A stretch of DNA of 64,000 bases from Candidatus Staskawiczbacteria bacterium (GCA_903835075.1 CAILLM010000008.1:47861-111860), one strand, 5' to 3'. Counted from the first letter of the stretch, positions 34,930 through 43,086 are shown. Numbers and translations: made by a program. Notes: generated by a model from the letters alone, not told the origin.

Positions 34930-35017
34930 GGAGAACTTATCGCGTTCTCCATGTTTTGTGGCAAGCCACACGTCGGATTGGTTACCGAAGGTATTCGAGA
35001 ATATGGTCTCAATACCT
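34930..35017. other. cluster of three hairpins in a non-coding stretch
   Basis: GGAGAAC/GTTCTCC (34930-34950), TGTGG/CCACA (34957-34970) and AGGTATT/AATACCT (34989-35017) occur between the recG terminator and the small minus-strand gene. Overlapping plus-strand frames exist but have no promoter or ribosome binding site. The stretch may be a structured 3' UTR or a small RNA. Confidence 0.35.
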
Positions 35018-35048
35018 ATGTCGCCTTTACAAAAGACGAAAAACGAAT

Positions 35049-35300
35049 TCAGTTATTCAGTGGCAACCCAGCCATTGGACCGCTCAAGATCTGGGCGACG
35101 ACAGTGCCGTCATCCAGCCTGACGGCCAGATTGTTCCAATCATACGGCGGCGCGGACGGCATGCTGCCATCCGCCCGGGGATACGGCGTGTGGGAGCTAA
35201 CCCACATGGCACCTTCGGGCTGGGAGGTGGGGTTGCAGAGCCATGTGTTCATGCCATCGGTGATAAGGTTCGGACCAATTCGTTTCATTGTGGTTTTCAT
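35049..35300 (-). CDS. small hypothetical protein with a consensus promoter
   Basis: An 83-residue protein beginning MKTTMKRIGPNLITDGMNTW, rich in Pro, Ser and Gly, with no transmembrane helix or known motif. The G+C content is visibly above that of neighbouring genes. Support for a real gene: a perfect TTGACA-17-TATAAT promoter upstream on the same strand (35516-35544) and a terminator downstream. The leader would be about 210 nt and includes a possible 21-codon reading frame. Plus-strand frames through the same DNA are judged to be shadows. Confidence 0.45.
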   Translation of the reverse strand: MKTTMKRIGPNLITDGMNTWLCNPTSQPEGAMWVSSHTPYPRADGSMPSAPPYDWNNLAVRLDDGTVVAQILSGPMAGLPLNN

Positions 35301-35515
35301 GATATCAGTATTTTTTTGATTGTTGTTGGAAAGCTGTTTTAACTTCTTCGATTGTAAAATCTGTTATTGCCTTTCGGCGAATCGAAGTAGTCAATCAAAG
35401 CCTACAGGATGGCTCCCTGAATTCGTAGTGAACGCAGGTTGCTGTGCCTTTTAGAGAAAAGGCACATAAATCTGCGCTCACTTGCTATGTTTTCAATGTA
35501 CTCTACTATGTCTCT

Positions 35516-35544
35516 ATTATACCACCATTCAGCCACCTTGTCAA
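35516..35544 (-). promoter_or_regulatory. perfect-consensus sigma70 promoter
   Basis: TTGACA (35539-35544), 17-nt spacer, TATAAT (35516-35521), read on the minus strand. It drives the small gene at 35300 through a leader of about 210 nt. Confidence 0.75.
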
Positions 35545-35582
35545 GGGGTAGAGGACTTTCTACTTCCCTGGCCCAAAACAAC

Positions 35583-35609
35583 AAAAAACCGACCGCTTGG
35601 CCAGTTTTT
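35583..35609 (-). terminator. terminator of the coiled-coil gene
   Basis: AAACTGGCC pairs with GGTCGGTTT (two G-T wobbles), followed by a T-run on the minus strand. Confidence 0.65.
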
Positions 35610-35628
35610 CTATCTTATTATCTTTATT

Positions 35629-35865
35629 TTAATATTCTAATTTAATTCCGAGTTTTTCAGCAATTTGTAAAAGCCACTTCTCGTGCCGATCAACTTTATG
35701 AGAAAGCATTACCAACTCATCAAAAAATTTGTCAGCTTTTGTTGAGTAAGCATCAACTGAATTCTGAAGTAAATTAAAATTATCCTTTAATTCCTTAAAA
35801 TCGCTGGCTATTTTGCCAAACTTTTCGTCAAGATATTCTACTAATTCTGATAAATCTTCTTTCAT
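35629..35865 (-). CDS. small coiled-coil protein
   Basis: A 78-residue protein from the ATG at 35865, heptad-patterned throughout (LSELVEYLDEKFGKIASDFKELKDNF and KVDRHEKWLLQIAEKLGIKLEY). The DRHEKWLLQIAEKLGI-type C-terminus is a frequent small-protein motif in these genomes; the function is unknown. The start is set by a promoter whose -10 box ends 7 bases before the ATG, which excludes the earlier in-frame Met at 35886. Confidence 0.7.
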   Translation of the reverse strand: MKEDLSELVEYLDEKFGKIASDFKELKDNFNLLQNSVDAYSTKADKFFDELVMLSHKVDRHEKWLLQIAEKLGIKLEY

Positions 35866-35871
35866 ATTTTT

Positions 35872-35899
35872 ATTATACTCTAGCAAAAGTGACTGTCAA
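35872..35899 (-). promoter_or_regulatory. consensus promoter giving a leaderless mRNA
   Basis: TTGACA (35894-35899), 16-nt spacer, TATAAT (35872-35877). The ATG at 35865 coincides with the expected transcription start. Confidence 0.75.
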
Positions 35900-35941
35900 A
35901 TTTTTATTTCCTAATTTTTTCTGTAACCACAAAAACGTCGC

Positions 35942-36013
35942 TTCGCTCCTTCAAAACCCACGGTTTTGAATAATTTCCTACACGGGAGGATTTACTAAAT
36001 CCTCCCGACCCCT
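35942..36013. repeat. two-hairpin structured repeat, copy 1
   Basis: Two adjacent hairpins: TTCAAAACC/GGTTTTGAA (35950-35970), and CGGGAGGATTT/AAATCCTCCCG with loop ACT (35983-36007). They are set in conserved single-stranded sequence (CGCTCC, GAATAATT, CACGGGA, CGACCCCT). A second copy with compensated stems is at 63634-63698. Confidence 0.6.
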
Positions 36014-36018
36014 CCTAA

Positions 36019-36059
36019 GATTTTGGGTCACTTTCGAATCTTCTCAGTGACCCAAAATC
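36019..36059. repeat. 13-bp inverted repeat over the glycosyltransferase stop codon
   Basis: GATTTTGGGTCAC (36019-36031) and GTGACCCAAAATC (36047-36059), with a 15-nt loop. The stop codon lies in one arm and the last codons in the loop and other arm. Confidence 0.6.
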
Positions 36060-37617
36060 CCATGTATTTGCCTAGCATCAAACGAATTTGGGCGTCCAAG
36101 GCGGGCAGCGAACCAAAGACAATTAATGTAACTGGTAAAAATATCCATTGCAAAAATACTGAAGCGCGCTTTCCAATTCTTTTATACCATTTTATGGTTT
36201 TTGGAATTGGTGGCAAAAGCATTGTGCTTAAAATTGCTGAAACCATCATGCCTGCCAAAGAAACAGTCATAATTTGCCCAGTTAAAATGGGCAAATTAAA
36301 AGACAAAATTGTAAAATTAAATTGATGCCCACCCAAAAGAATTGGCAACCAGCCGAGCATAAAAAGCAAAAGTGAAGCTGTTGCCCAAGACCAAAATCCA
36401 TCTAAAATTGTGTAAATGTGACCAATTTTTTCGCGCAAAGGAATTTTTTTGTTTTGAATAAATCCAAACATTATATACGGAATTTCGGCACAACCCCAAG
36501 CCCAACGTTTTTGTTGTTTGTATTGATTGATTGCTGTTCTCCAAACACTTTTTGCCATAACAGCATCCATGGAAGCCAAATAATACATTGGCACAACTCT
36601 GTACTTTGCATCATAATTTAAATATGCACGCCAGAAAATTCGCGAGTCATCGGAAACAACATTTGCAGGATACCCCACTTCAAAAAATACTTTTGCGGGA
36701 GTGGAATGCGAAGAGTATGTTGTAAGTTTTTCTGAGCGCTCTTGCTGAATCATTTGCCAAAAAGTATTTGAAGTTGAAACAACTCTGGCAAAAGCAGAAG
36801 CTGTCCAAATGTTGTTGTTGTAAACAGGAATTGGCTGATAGCTGGCACTCTCTGGGTTTTCTTCTGTTAAATATAAATAAGTCAGCCGTGCAAAATATTG
36901 CGGAAAAACTTTTGTATCTATGTCAAAAGTAGAAATTAAAATATTTTCGTAAGGAATTCTTAATTCATCAATTATTTTTTCTTTTACTTGCTTACCTGCA
37001 TATGCGGTATTTGAACCCTTACCTGCGATTTCACCCTCTATATTGTCTGGGTGCACAACAACCATAAATTTATAAAATTCGTGAGAATGTTTATTGGCAA
37101 TAATTCTGGCTTGTTTTTCAAAGTTTTCACCAGCCCTGGCCTCAACCGCCAAAACAATAATCATTTTTTCTTTGGGATAATCACACTTGATTAAGGTTTC
37201 CAAACTTTCTTCTATCAAATCTTCTTCTTCTTGGTATGTTGGTAAAATAATTACATGATAAATATTTTTCCAGCTTGCCCTGAGCGACCTGCCCTGAGTG
37301 AAGTCGAAGGGAGTCGAAGGGTTTTTCAATTCTTTCAATTCTTTTAGCCAATCAACCTTCATATTTTTTTTAACTCTAAAATATCCTACAACTTGGTGCA
37401 AAGAAAAATAAAAAACTCTAAAAAGATAGTAAAAACAAAAACAAATAATAAAAATAGCAATTTGTGCTGGAAACAACCACGACAAAATAAGCACGCCAAA
37501 AAGCGTGCTTAAACTCATAACACCGGGAATAATCTCAAAAAATCTGTAAAGTCTTCTGTCTTTCGGATTTTTTAAGTCCGAAGCTTTTGAGATGTCTAAA
37601 TAATCTTTTTTCTCCAT
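36028..37617 (-). CDS. family 2 membrane glycosyltransferase (cellulose synthase-like)
   Basis: A 529-residue processive-type GT2: two N-terminal helices (about 32-75), a cytoplasmic catalytic domain (ILPTYQEEEDLIEESLETLI; STFDIDTKVFP supplying the DxD; SMDAVMAKSVW; QQKRWAWG as QxxRW), and four or more C-terminal helices. It probably makes or exports a surface polysaccharide; the sugar is not predictable. The segment NPSTPFDFTQGRSLRASWK (about 99-117) is encoded by two abutting CTTCGAC-type repeats at 37276-37322, ahead of the catalytic domain. Confidence 0.88.
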   Translation of the reverse strand: MEKKDYLDISKASDLKNPKDRRLYRFFEIIPGVMSLSTLFGVLILSWLFPAQIAIFIICFCFYYLFRVFYFSLHQVVGYFRVKKNMKVDWLKELKELKNPSTPFDFTQGRSLRASWKNIYHVIILPTYQEEEDLIEESLETLIKCDYPKEKMIIVLAVEARAGENFEKQARIIANKHSHEFYKFMVVVHPDNIEGEIAGKGSNTAYAGKQVKEKIIDELRIPYENILISTFDIDTKVFPQYFARLTYLYLTEENPESASYQPIPVYNNNIWTASAFARVVSTSNTFWQMIQQERSEKLTTYSSHSTPAKVFFEVGYPANVVSDDSRIFWRAYLNYDAKYRVVPMYYLASMDAVMAKSVWRTAINQYKQQKRWAWGCAEIPYIMFGFIQNKKIPLREKIGHIYTILDGFWSWATASLLLFMLGWLPILLGGHQFNFTILSFNLPILTGQIMTVSLAGMMVSAILSTMLLPPIPKTIKWYKRIGKRASVFLQWIFLPVTLIVFGSLPALDAQIRLMLGKYMGFWVTEKIRK

Positions 37618-37661
37618 GATATAAACTGGCTTGCCCTGAGCGAGCGAAGCGAGTCGAAGAG

Positions 37662-37736
37662 TGGCCCTACCGGGATTTGAACCCGGGTTTTATGCTTGAA
37701 AAGCACGCGTCCTAGACCAGGCTAGACGATAGGGCC
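37662..37736 (-). tRNA. tRNA-Glu (anticodon TTC)
   Basis: Acceptor GGCCCTA/TAGGGCC, D-arm GTC/GAC, anticodon loop TTTTCAA with a weak first stem pair, T-arm CCGGG-TTCAAAT-CCCGG. CCA is not encoded. Confidence 0.93.
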
Positions 37737-37753
37737 TTGTCATATATAAATAA

Positions 37754-37782
37754 ATACTAACCCGAAAATTGAAATAATTCAA
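37754..37782 (-). promoter_or_regulatory. promoter of tRNA-Glu, overlapping the tsaD promoter
   Basis: Minus strand: TTGAAT, 17-nt spacer, TAGTAT. The plus-strand tsaD promoter candidate (TTGAAA 37769-37774, 17 nt, TAAGAT 37792-37797) interleaves with it. Confidence 0.45.
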
Positions 37783-37810
37783 GGTTTGGTGTAAGATTAT
37801 GCATAAAAGC

Positions 37811-39001
37811 ATGAAAATATTAGCCATAGAAACATCTTGTGATGACACGGGAGTTGCTGTTTTAGAGGTTTCTAAAACCAGTAATTTTAAAGTTTTATCT
37901 AATGTCATTGCCTCACAAATAAAAGTCCACCAAAAATATGGCGGAGTTTTTCCCATGATGGCGAAGCGTGAACACCAGCGCAATTTAGTTCCTGTTTTTA
38001 TGCGCGCGCTAAAACAGGCTAAATTGCTGAAAATTTCTAATTCCCAATTTCTAATTTCTAAAACAGAAAAAATAAAAGAAATCTTAGGGCGGGAACCGGA
38101 ACTTTATAAAAAATTAGTTTCTTTTCTAAAAAAATATGATAAGCCAAAAGTAGATTTTATCTCGGTTACAAATGGCCCGGGGCTAGAACCATGTCTTTGG
38201 GTTGGAGTTAATTTTGCAAAAGCCTTGTCTTACGTTTGGGATATTCCAGTAATTCCTGTTAACCACATAGAGGGGCATATTTTGGTAAACTTTCTTAATC
38301 CTAGACCCCATGCCCTAAATCCTAAATCCTTCCCCGCTATTGCTCTAGTTGTTTCTGGGGGGCATACACAAATTATTTTAGTTAGAAAACCCTTCGGCGC
38401 GGCTCAGGGCAAGTTGTTCAGTTATGAAATTTTAGGTGAAACCAGAGATGACGCTGCTGGTGAATGTTTTGATAAATGCGCAAAAATTTTAGGATTGGGT
38501 TATCCTGGCGGACCAATTATTTCAAAAATGGCTGAAGGCATAAAACCAACAAACACCCTCCCCCGCCCAATGTTTAATACAAAAGATTATGATTTTAGTT
38601 TTTCAGGATTAAAAACAGCCGTGTTATATGCCGACAGAAAGGTTGCAAACAAAAATATAAATTATAAGCGCGCGATGTCTGCTGAAGTTCAGCAAGCAAT
38701 AATAGATGTTTTAATTAAAAAAACTACAAAAGCAATTAAAGATTTTGGTGCTAAATCTTTAATTTTAGGGGGAGGAGTTTCAGCGAATAAAGAACTGCGA
38801 AAACAATTTAAGGCCTGCCTACTCGGGCAGGAAAAACTCATAGACACAGAATTAATTTTCCCCGAACCAAAACTATCAACAGACAACGGGTTAATGATTG
38901 CAGTAACAGGATATTTTAACAGAAGAAATAGCCTTCAACCCGGCTCAGTCCAAGCCAAAAAATGGGAAAAAATTGTTGCAAACGGAAACTTAAGAATTTA
39001 A
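37811..39001 (+). CDS. tsaD: tRNA N6-adenosine threonylcarbamoyltransferase TsaD
   Basis: Adds threonylcarbamoyl to A37 of ANN-decoding tRNAs; 396 residues from the ATG at 37811 (MKILAIETSCDDTGVAV). The iron-binding HIEGH and the ATPase motifs (FSGLKTAVLY, LGGGVSANKELR) are present. It is longer than the usual 340 residues because of extra segments. One near 75-110 has no family counterpart, and two are encoded by dispersed repeats: KPFGAAQGKLF (38390-38413) and KACLLGQEK (38812-38831). The earlier Met at 37799 is rejected because it lies one base after the -10 box. Confidence 0.95.
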   Translation: MKILAIETSCDDTGVAVLEVSKTSNFKVLSNVIASQIKVHQKYGGVFPMMAKREHQRNLVPVFMRALKQAKLLKISNSQFLISKTEKIKEILGREPELYKKLVSFLKKYDKPKVDFISVTNGPGLEPCLWVGVNFAKALSYVWDIPVIPVNHIEGHILVNFLNPRPHALNPKSFPAIALVVSGGHTQIILVRKPFGAAQGKLFSYEILGETRDDAAGECFDKCAKILGLGYPGGPIISKMAEGIKPTNTLPRPMFNTKDYDFSFSGLKTAVLYADRKVANKNINYKRAMSAEVQQAIIDVLIKKTTKAIKDFGAKSLILGGGVSANKELRKQFKACLLGQEKLIDTELIFPEPKLSTDNGLMIAVTGYFNRRNSLQPGSVQAKKWEKIVANGNLRI

Positions 39002-39033
39002 AAAAAATCCGTTAAGGTCTTTCGACTTTAACG
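39001..39033 (-). terminator. terminator overlapping the end of the 123-residue gene
   Basis: CCGTTAA/TTAACGG stem with a GAAA-type loop and a T-run on the minus strand. The last codons of the gene form one arm. Confidence 0.7.
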
Positions 39034-39383
39034 GCATTAGAGGGGCCATGCTTGGCAGTTTCTTTTCTCCCAAGCATATTTGCCTCCTCTTTAAGACAAC
39101 ACATTTTGCAAACTCCAAATGAACCTTCAGGATTGCTTTTTGTAAAAGCTTCGTGACAAGTGGCACAGGTGATACCATCGCCTCCAAATTTAGCCATTAT
39201 TGCATCGGGCGCAAAAAAGTCCATGGGCACACTCTTCGGTGTCATGCAAAGGGCAATCAGCGATATGACCATAAGGATAACCCCGTAGAAAAGCGCAAGC
39301 TCAATTCCAAAATATGGGCCAAAAATTGCGACAAGTGCTCCTGAGAGAAACGCAATCACCTCAATAATCGTTTTGATTTTCAT
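39012..39383 (-). CDS. small membrane protein with a four-cysteine cytoplasmic motif
   Basis: A 123-residue protein: two transmembrane helices (about 5-25 and 28-50), then a soluble tail with CATCHEAF ... CKMCC, four or five cysteines in a CxxC-x(16-18)-CxxC spacing suited to zinc or iron-sulfur binding (CxxCH would also fit haem c if exported). It starts 4 bases after the 68-residue membrane gene, so the two are a cotranscribed pair. The function is unknown. Confidence 0.6.
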   Translation of the reverse strand: MKIKTIIEVIAFLSGALVAIFGPYFGIELALFYGVILMVISLIALCMTPKSVPMDFFAPDAIMAKFGGDGITCATCHEAFTKSNPEGSFGVCKMCCLKEEANMLGRKETAKHGPSNAVKVERP

Positions 39384-39387
39384 GACA

Positions 39388-39594
39388 TTAGTTTTTCTGT
39401 AATTTTGATTGTTCGTCCTTCAGTGCGGTAGTTTGGTTGGTAAGGTTTTGCGCAAAAAGACCCAATCCTATCCAAGCTAAATCCGCTGCCAATATGACAA
39501 TTCCGACAATTCCCACCCATATATGTCCGCAAATTCCACCGCATACCATGGTGATGATGGCTAATATAATCCAAACGCAATCAATAGGTTTCAT
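39388..39594 (-). CDS. small two-helix membrane protein
   Basis: A 68-residue protein with two hydrophobic helices (WIILAIITMVCGGICG and VGIVGIVILAADLAWIGLGLF) and a polar C-terminal tail. A Shine-Dalgarno-like GAAGGGA lies 8 bases upstream. It is paired with the Cys-motif membrane gene downstream. Unknown function. Confidence 0.6.
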   Translation of the reverse strand: MKPIDCVWIILAIITMVCGGICGHIWVGIVGIVILAADLAWIGLGLFAQNLTNQTTALKDEQSKLQKN

Positions 39595-39692
39595 GATAGT
39601 TCCCTTCTATGATTAAAATGTTTTCAAGATGCTGTCGAATGTGGAATATTATTATTTTATTTTTACGCTTATTAAAAATTTATGCAAGCCCC

Positions 39693-39721
39693 GTGACATA
39701 AAACAATAATTTTGATAATAT
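39693..39721 (+). promoter_or_regulatory. valS promoter giving a near-leaderless mRNA
   Basis: -35 GTGACA (5/6), 17-nt spacer, -10 TAATAT; the ATG follows the -10 box by 8 bases. Confidence 0.6.
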
Positions 39722-39729
39722 AAAAACAT

Positions 39730-41880
39730 ATGGAATTACCTTCTAATTACAACTCAAAAGAAGTTGAAGATAAAATTTACCAGCTTTGGGAAAAGAGTGG
39801 TTTTTTTGCGCCCGAGGCGCACCAACCTAGGGCTGGTAATCCAAACAGAAATAAAACTTTCTGCATAATAATGCCCCCAACAAACGCCAATGGAAATTTG
39901 CATGCTGGCCATGCTTTGGTTATGACAATTGAGGACATTATGACCCGCTACAAAAGAATGCGAGGCTATAAAACTTTGTGGTTACCAGGACTAGACCACG
40001 CCGGATTTGAAACGCAAGTTGTTTATGAAAAAAAACTGGAAAAAGAAGGAAAAAGCCGTTTTAAAATGGCTCCCGAAGAATTATATAAAGAAATTACCGG
40101 GTTCACCAATGAGAACAAAAAAAATATAACCAACCAAGTTAAAAAAATGGGAGCCAGTTGTGATTGGAGCCGAGAACAATTTACCTTAGATAAAAATATA
40201 ATAAAAATTGTTTATAATACTTTTGAAAAACTTTACAAAGATAATTTAATTTACAGGGGTAAGAAAATAATAAACTGGTGTACAAAGCATCAAACTTCCC
40301 TTTCAGACCTAGAAACCGCTGACGTTGAAAAACAAGATAAGTTTTATTATTTAAAATATGGCCCATTTACAATTGCCACTGCTCGCCCCGAAACAAAATT
40401 TGGTGATAAATATGTGGTAATGCATCCAAAAGACAAACGATATTCAGATTACACAGACGGTCAAAAAATTGACTTAGAATGGATAAATGGCCCCATAACT
40501 GCGACTGTAATTAAAGACGAAGCCATAGACATGGATTTTGGAACGGGTGTTATGACAATTACACCTTGGCACGATGCAGTAGACTTTGGAATTGCCGAAC
40601 GTCACAATTTAGAAAAAGAACAAATTATAGATTTCTATGGAAAACTTTTGCCAATTGCAGGAGAATTTTCTGGCATGAAAATTACAGAAGCCCGACCTTT
40701 AATTATTGATAAATTACAAGCAAAAGGATTGGTTGAAAAAATAGAAGAAAACTATAAACACGTTGTAAAAACTTGTTATAAGTGTGGTTCTTTAATAGAA
40801 CCACAAATAAAAGAACAGTGGTTTTTAAAAATGTCCGCCCAAGGTGGATCCGCCTCGGGCGGAAAGTCTTTGGCAAAACCTGCGATAGACGCAATTAAGT
40901 CGGGAAAAATTAAATTTATCCCAGAACACTATAAAAAAATTGCCCTACATTGGCTAAATAATATTATTGATTGGAATATTTCTAGGCAAATTGTTTGGGG
41001 CATACCAATTCCGGCAAAAACTTGTGAGAAGTGTAACGAAATTTTTATTGATGTTGAAGACAAAATAACTTCTTGCAAAAAATGTGGCGGAAATTTAATA
41101 AAAGAAACCGACACTTTTGACACTTGGTTTTCTTCGGGACAATGGCCGTATGCAGTTTTAGACTACCCAAAGGGTAAAGATTTTAAAACTTTTTATCCCA
41201 CTGACATTATGGAAACTGGAGGAGACTTAATTTTCTTTTGGGTGAGCAGAATGATAATGTTTTCTTTGTATAACACGGGCAAAATTCCGTTTAAAATAGT
41301 TTACTTGCACGGGCTGGTTATGGATGCCAAGGGACAAAAAATGTCAAAATCTAAAGGAAATGTTATAAACCCCTTAGACCTAACAGATAAATTTGGCACA
41401 GATGCTTTACGAATTGGTTTGGTTGTTGGCAACACTCCTGGCACTTCCCTGCCGTTAGATGAAAATAAAATAAAAGCATACAGAAATTTTGCTACAAAAA
41501 TTTGGAACGCCAGCAGGTTTGTTCTAATGAACTTAGAAGGCTACAACGAAAATGCAAAAATCGCATTTACCGCAAACGACAAAAAAATATTGGGAGAATT
41601 TAAAAAAATAACAAAAGAAATAACCAAAGAAATGGATGGCCTAAAGTTTTATGTGGCTTCAGAAAAAATTTATCATTATTTTTGGCACACTTTTTGTGAC
41701 AAAATTATTGAAGATTATAAAAAAGGTGGGGTTAGCCAACAACTCTTAATTACAATACTAGCCGAGTCACTAAAAATTCTGCACCCATTTATGCCATTTA
41801 TAACTGAAGAAATTTATCAACAGCTTCCCATCAAGGGGAAAAAAGATTGTTTAATGATAGAGAGTTGGCCAGTGGAGTAA
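39730..41880 (+). CDS. valS: valyl-tRNA synthetase
   Basis: Class I synthetase, 716 residues. The HIGH motif is HAGH (NLHAGHAL) and the KMSKS motif is GQKMSKSKGN. The CP1 editing domain is present (ATARPETKFGDKYVV, TPWHDAVDFGIAERH), with a CxxC zinc pair (CEKCNE ... CKKCGG) that groups it with compact ValRS forms. The C-terminal coiled-coil arm of the 880-950-residue type is absent. Repeat-derived peptides are PEAHQPRAGNPN (about 28-39) and AQGGSASGGKS (about 374-384). Confidence 0.96.
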   Translation: MELPSNYNSKEVEDKIYQLWEKSGFFAPEAHQPRAGNPNRNKTFCIIMPPTNANGNLHAGHALVMTIEDIMTRYKRMRGYKTLWLPGLDHAGFETQVVYEKKLEKEGKSRFKMAPEELYKEITGFTNENKKNITNQVKKMGASCDWSREQFTLDKNIIKIVYNTFEKLYKDNLIYRGKKIINWCTKHQTSLSDLETADVEKQDKFYYLKYGPFTIATARPETKFGDKYVVMHPKDKRYSDYTDGQKIDLEWINGPITATVIKDEAIDMDFGTGVMTITPWHDAVDFGIAERHNLEKEQIIDFYGKLLPIAGEFSGMKITEARPLIIDKLQAKGLVEKIEENYKHVVKTCYKCGSLIEPQIKEQWFLKMSAQGGSASGGKSLAKPAIDAIKSGKIKFIPEHYKKIALHWLNNIIDWNISRQIVWGIPIPAKTCEKCNEIFIDVEDKITSCKKCGGNLIKETDTFDTWFSSGQWPYAVLDYPKGKDFKTFYPTDIMETGGDLIFFWVSRMIMFSLYNTGKIPFKIVYLHGLVMDAKGQKMSKSKGNVINPLDLTDKFGTDALRIGLVVGNTPGTSLPLDENKIKAYRNFATKIWNASRFVLMNLEGYNENAKIAFTANDKKILGEFKKITKEITKEMDGLKFYVASEKIYHYFWHTFCDKIIEDYKKGGVSQQLLITILAESLKILHPFMPFITEEIYQQLPIKGKKDCLMIESWPVE

Positions 41881-41905
41881 AAAACTTGCATAAGTTTTTT
41901 GATTT
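41880..41905 (+). terminator. terminator after valS
   Basis: AAAACTT and AAGTTTT around GCAT, followed by a T-rich run. Confidence 0.6.
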
Positions 41906-41914
41906 TTCTATAAT
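41886..41914 (+). promoter_or_regulatory. candidate promoter of the small heat shock gene
   Basis: TATAAT (41909-41914, perfect) with a weak -35 TTGCAT 17 nt upstream. The -35 overlaps the valS terminator. Confidence 0.4.
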
Positions 41915-41949
41915 AGGACTAAAGGTTATATATTTAAAAAAATAATATT

Positions 41950-42432
41950 ATGTCAAGAAAAATAAAAAAAGCCCTACCTGCGCAGGCAGGAATTTTAACT
42001 GAAGAGCCAGAAACACCAACAGAAGACGGTACAACCACACCGGTAGAAACACCCGTTGAAGCACAAAGTGCCACTTCGCCAGAAGGAATTTTTGATCAAG
42101 ATGGCGAGTTGGTTGTAGATGTTTTTGAAACAGGTTCTGATTTTGTAGTTTTAGCCACAATTGCGGGCGTACAAATAAAAGACATGGACATTTCACTAGA
42201 AAAAGACATGATGGTAATAAAAGGCAATAGATGTGACCCCCACATGCATGCAGACAAAAAATACTTTTATCAAGAATGTTATTGGGGCCCATTTTCAAGA
42301 AAAGTTGTTTTGCCAGAAAATATTGATATAGACAAAGCTGACGCACAAATTGACAAAGGAATTTTAACAATAAAAATTCCAAAAAATGCATCCACAAATG
42401 GAAATGGAAAAGTAGGAGTAAAAGAAAACTAA
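41950..42432 (+). CDS. small heat shock protein (Hsp20/alpha-crystallin)
   Basis: A 160-residue ATP-independent holdase. The N-terminal arm (about 1-50) is low-complexity Pro/Thr/Glu and includes LPAQAG, encoded by a palindromic repeat (41973-41990). The alpha-crystallin domain runs from LVVDVFETGSDFVVLATIAGV to the end of the core, with WGPFSRKVVLPENIDIDKADAQIDKGILTIKIPK holding the conserved GxLxI-type motif. A terminator follows. Confidence 0.92.
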   Translation: MSRKIKKALPAQAGILTEEPETPTEDGTTTPVETPVEAQSATSPEGIFDQDGELVVDVFETGSDFVVLATIAGVQIKDMDISLEKDMMVIKGNRCDPHMHADKKYFYQECYWGPFSRKVVLPENIDIDKADAQIDKGILTIKIPKNASTNGNGKVGVKEN

Positions 42433-42438
42433 AATTTA

Positions 42439-42465
42439 AAAAGAGCTGTAACCCAGCTCTTTTTC
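42439..42465 (+). terminator. terminator after the small heat shock gene
   Basis: AAAAAGAGCTG and CAGCTCTTTTT. Confidence 0.85.
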
Positions 42466-42475
42466 TATGTTCCAC

Positions 42476-42509
42476 ATCATAATGAGTGACGGCCGTTCAT
42501 CATTACGAT
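42476..42509. repeat. 34-bp palindrome, left copy
   Basis: Arms ATCATAATGA and TCATTACGAT around a core ACGGCCGT. It differs from the right copy (43087-43120) at one base. It ends 10 bases before the probable start of the PaaX/Cas2-like gene. Confidence 0.85.
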
Positions 42510-42519
42510 GATCAGAAAA

Positions 42520-43068
42520 ATGAATAAACCTAAGAAAAATTCTCTGTTAGACGTAGCATTAAACTACTTGGTAGAAACATCGGAGAATCTACTTGATTTA
42601 AGTTACAAAATAATATTTGACCCAGAAGAATTAATAAAAATTGGTAGCTATTCAAACAATCTCTCCCCCTCGCCCACAATCTGGAAAAACATTTACAAAC
42701 TAAAACATAGTTCTTATTTTAAAAATGTAAACGGCAAACTATATCTTACTAAAAAAGGAAGACTGGAAATAATAAAAAAACTTATAAAAAATAAAAAAGA
42801 AAAGGAAAAATGGGATGGCAAATGGCGTGCAATAATTTTTGATATACCAGAGTTAAAAAGAAACGAAAGATCCTTTTTAAGAAAAGAACTAAGAATGATG
42901 GGGTTCCAAGAAATGCAACAAAGCATTTGGGTTTTTCCATTTAATATTGAACAAGAGATATTTGCTTTATTAAAGTTATGGAAAAAAGATTTCGCGGGTG
43001 ATATTAGATTTTTGCGTATTGAAAAAGTTGAGGACGATAAAGATATCAAAAAAATATTCAACTTATAA
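42520..43068 (+). CDS. PaaX-like regulator / Cas2-like fold protein
   Basis: A 182-residue protein. The N-terminal half looks like a winged helix (LTKKGRLEIIKKLIKN wing region). The C-terminal half (WDGKWRAIIFDIPELKRNERSFLRKELRMMGFQEMQQSIWVFP) is the ferredoxin-like domain shared by PaaX-type repressors and Cas2. No cas1 or CRISPR array is near, so a stand-alone DNA-binding protein is more likely than an adaptation nuclease. The start at 42520 (MNKPKKN) is preferred over 42508, which lies in the repeat. The gene sits between two 34-bp palindromes. Confidence 0.75.
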   Translation: MNKPKKNSLLDVALNYLVETSENLLDLSYKIIFDPEELIKIGSYSNNLSPSPTIWKNIYKLKHSSYFKNVNGKLYLTKKGRLEIIKKLIKNKKEKEKWDGKWRAIIFDIPELKRNERSFLRKELRMMGFQEMQQSIWVFPFNIEQEIFALLKLWKKDFAGDIRFLRIEKVEDDKDIKKIFNL

Positions 43069-43086
43069 AATAGCAAATTACTTTGT

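Larger units (their letters stand above)
35301..35628. other. non-coding stretch: promoter, long leader and a terminator
   Basis: Holds, on the minus strand, the consensus promoter at 35516-35544, a leader hairpin GTGCCTTTT/AAAAGGCAC (35444-35465), a possible short leader frame, and the terminator of the next gene (35583-35609). No protein-coding gene is supported. Confidence 0.5.

Noticed and set aside
34914..35342. Plus-strand frames of 131 and 142 residues after the recG terminator
   Set aside because: No promoter or ribosome binding site on the plus strand; they cover hairpins and lie opposite a minus-strand gene that has a perfect promoter. Treated as shadows.
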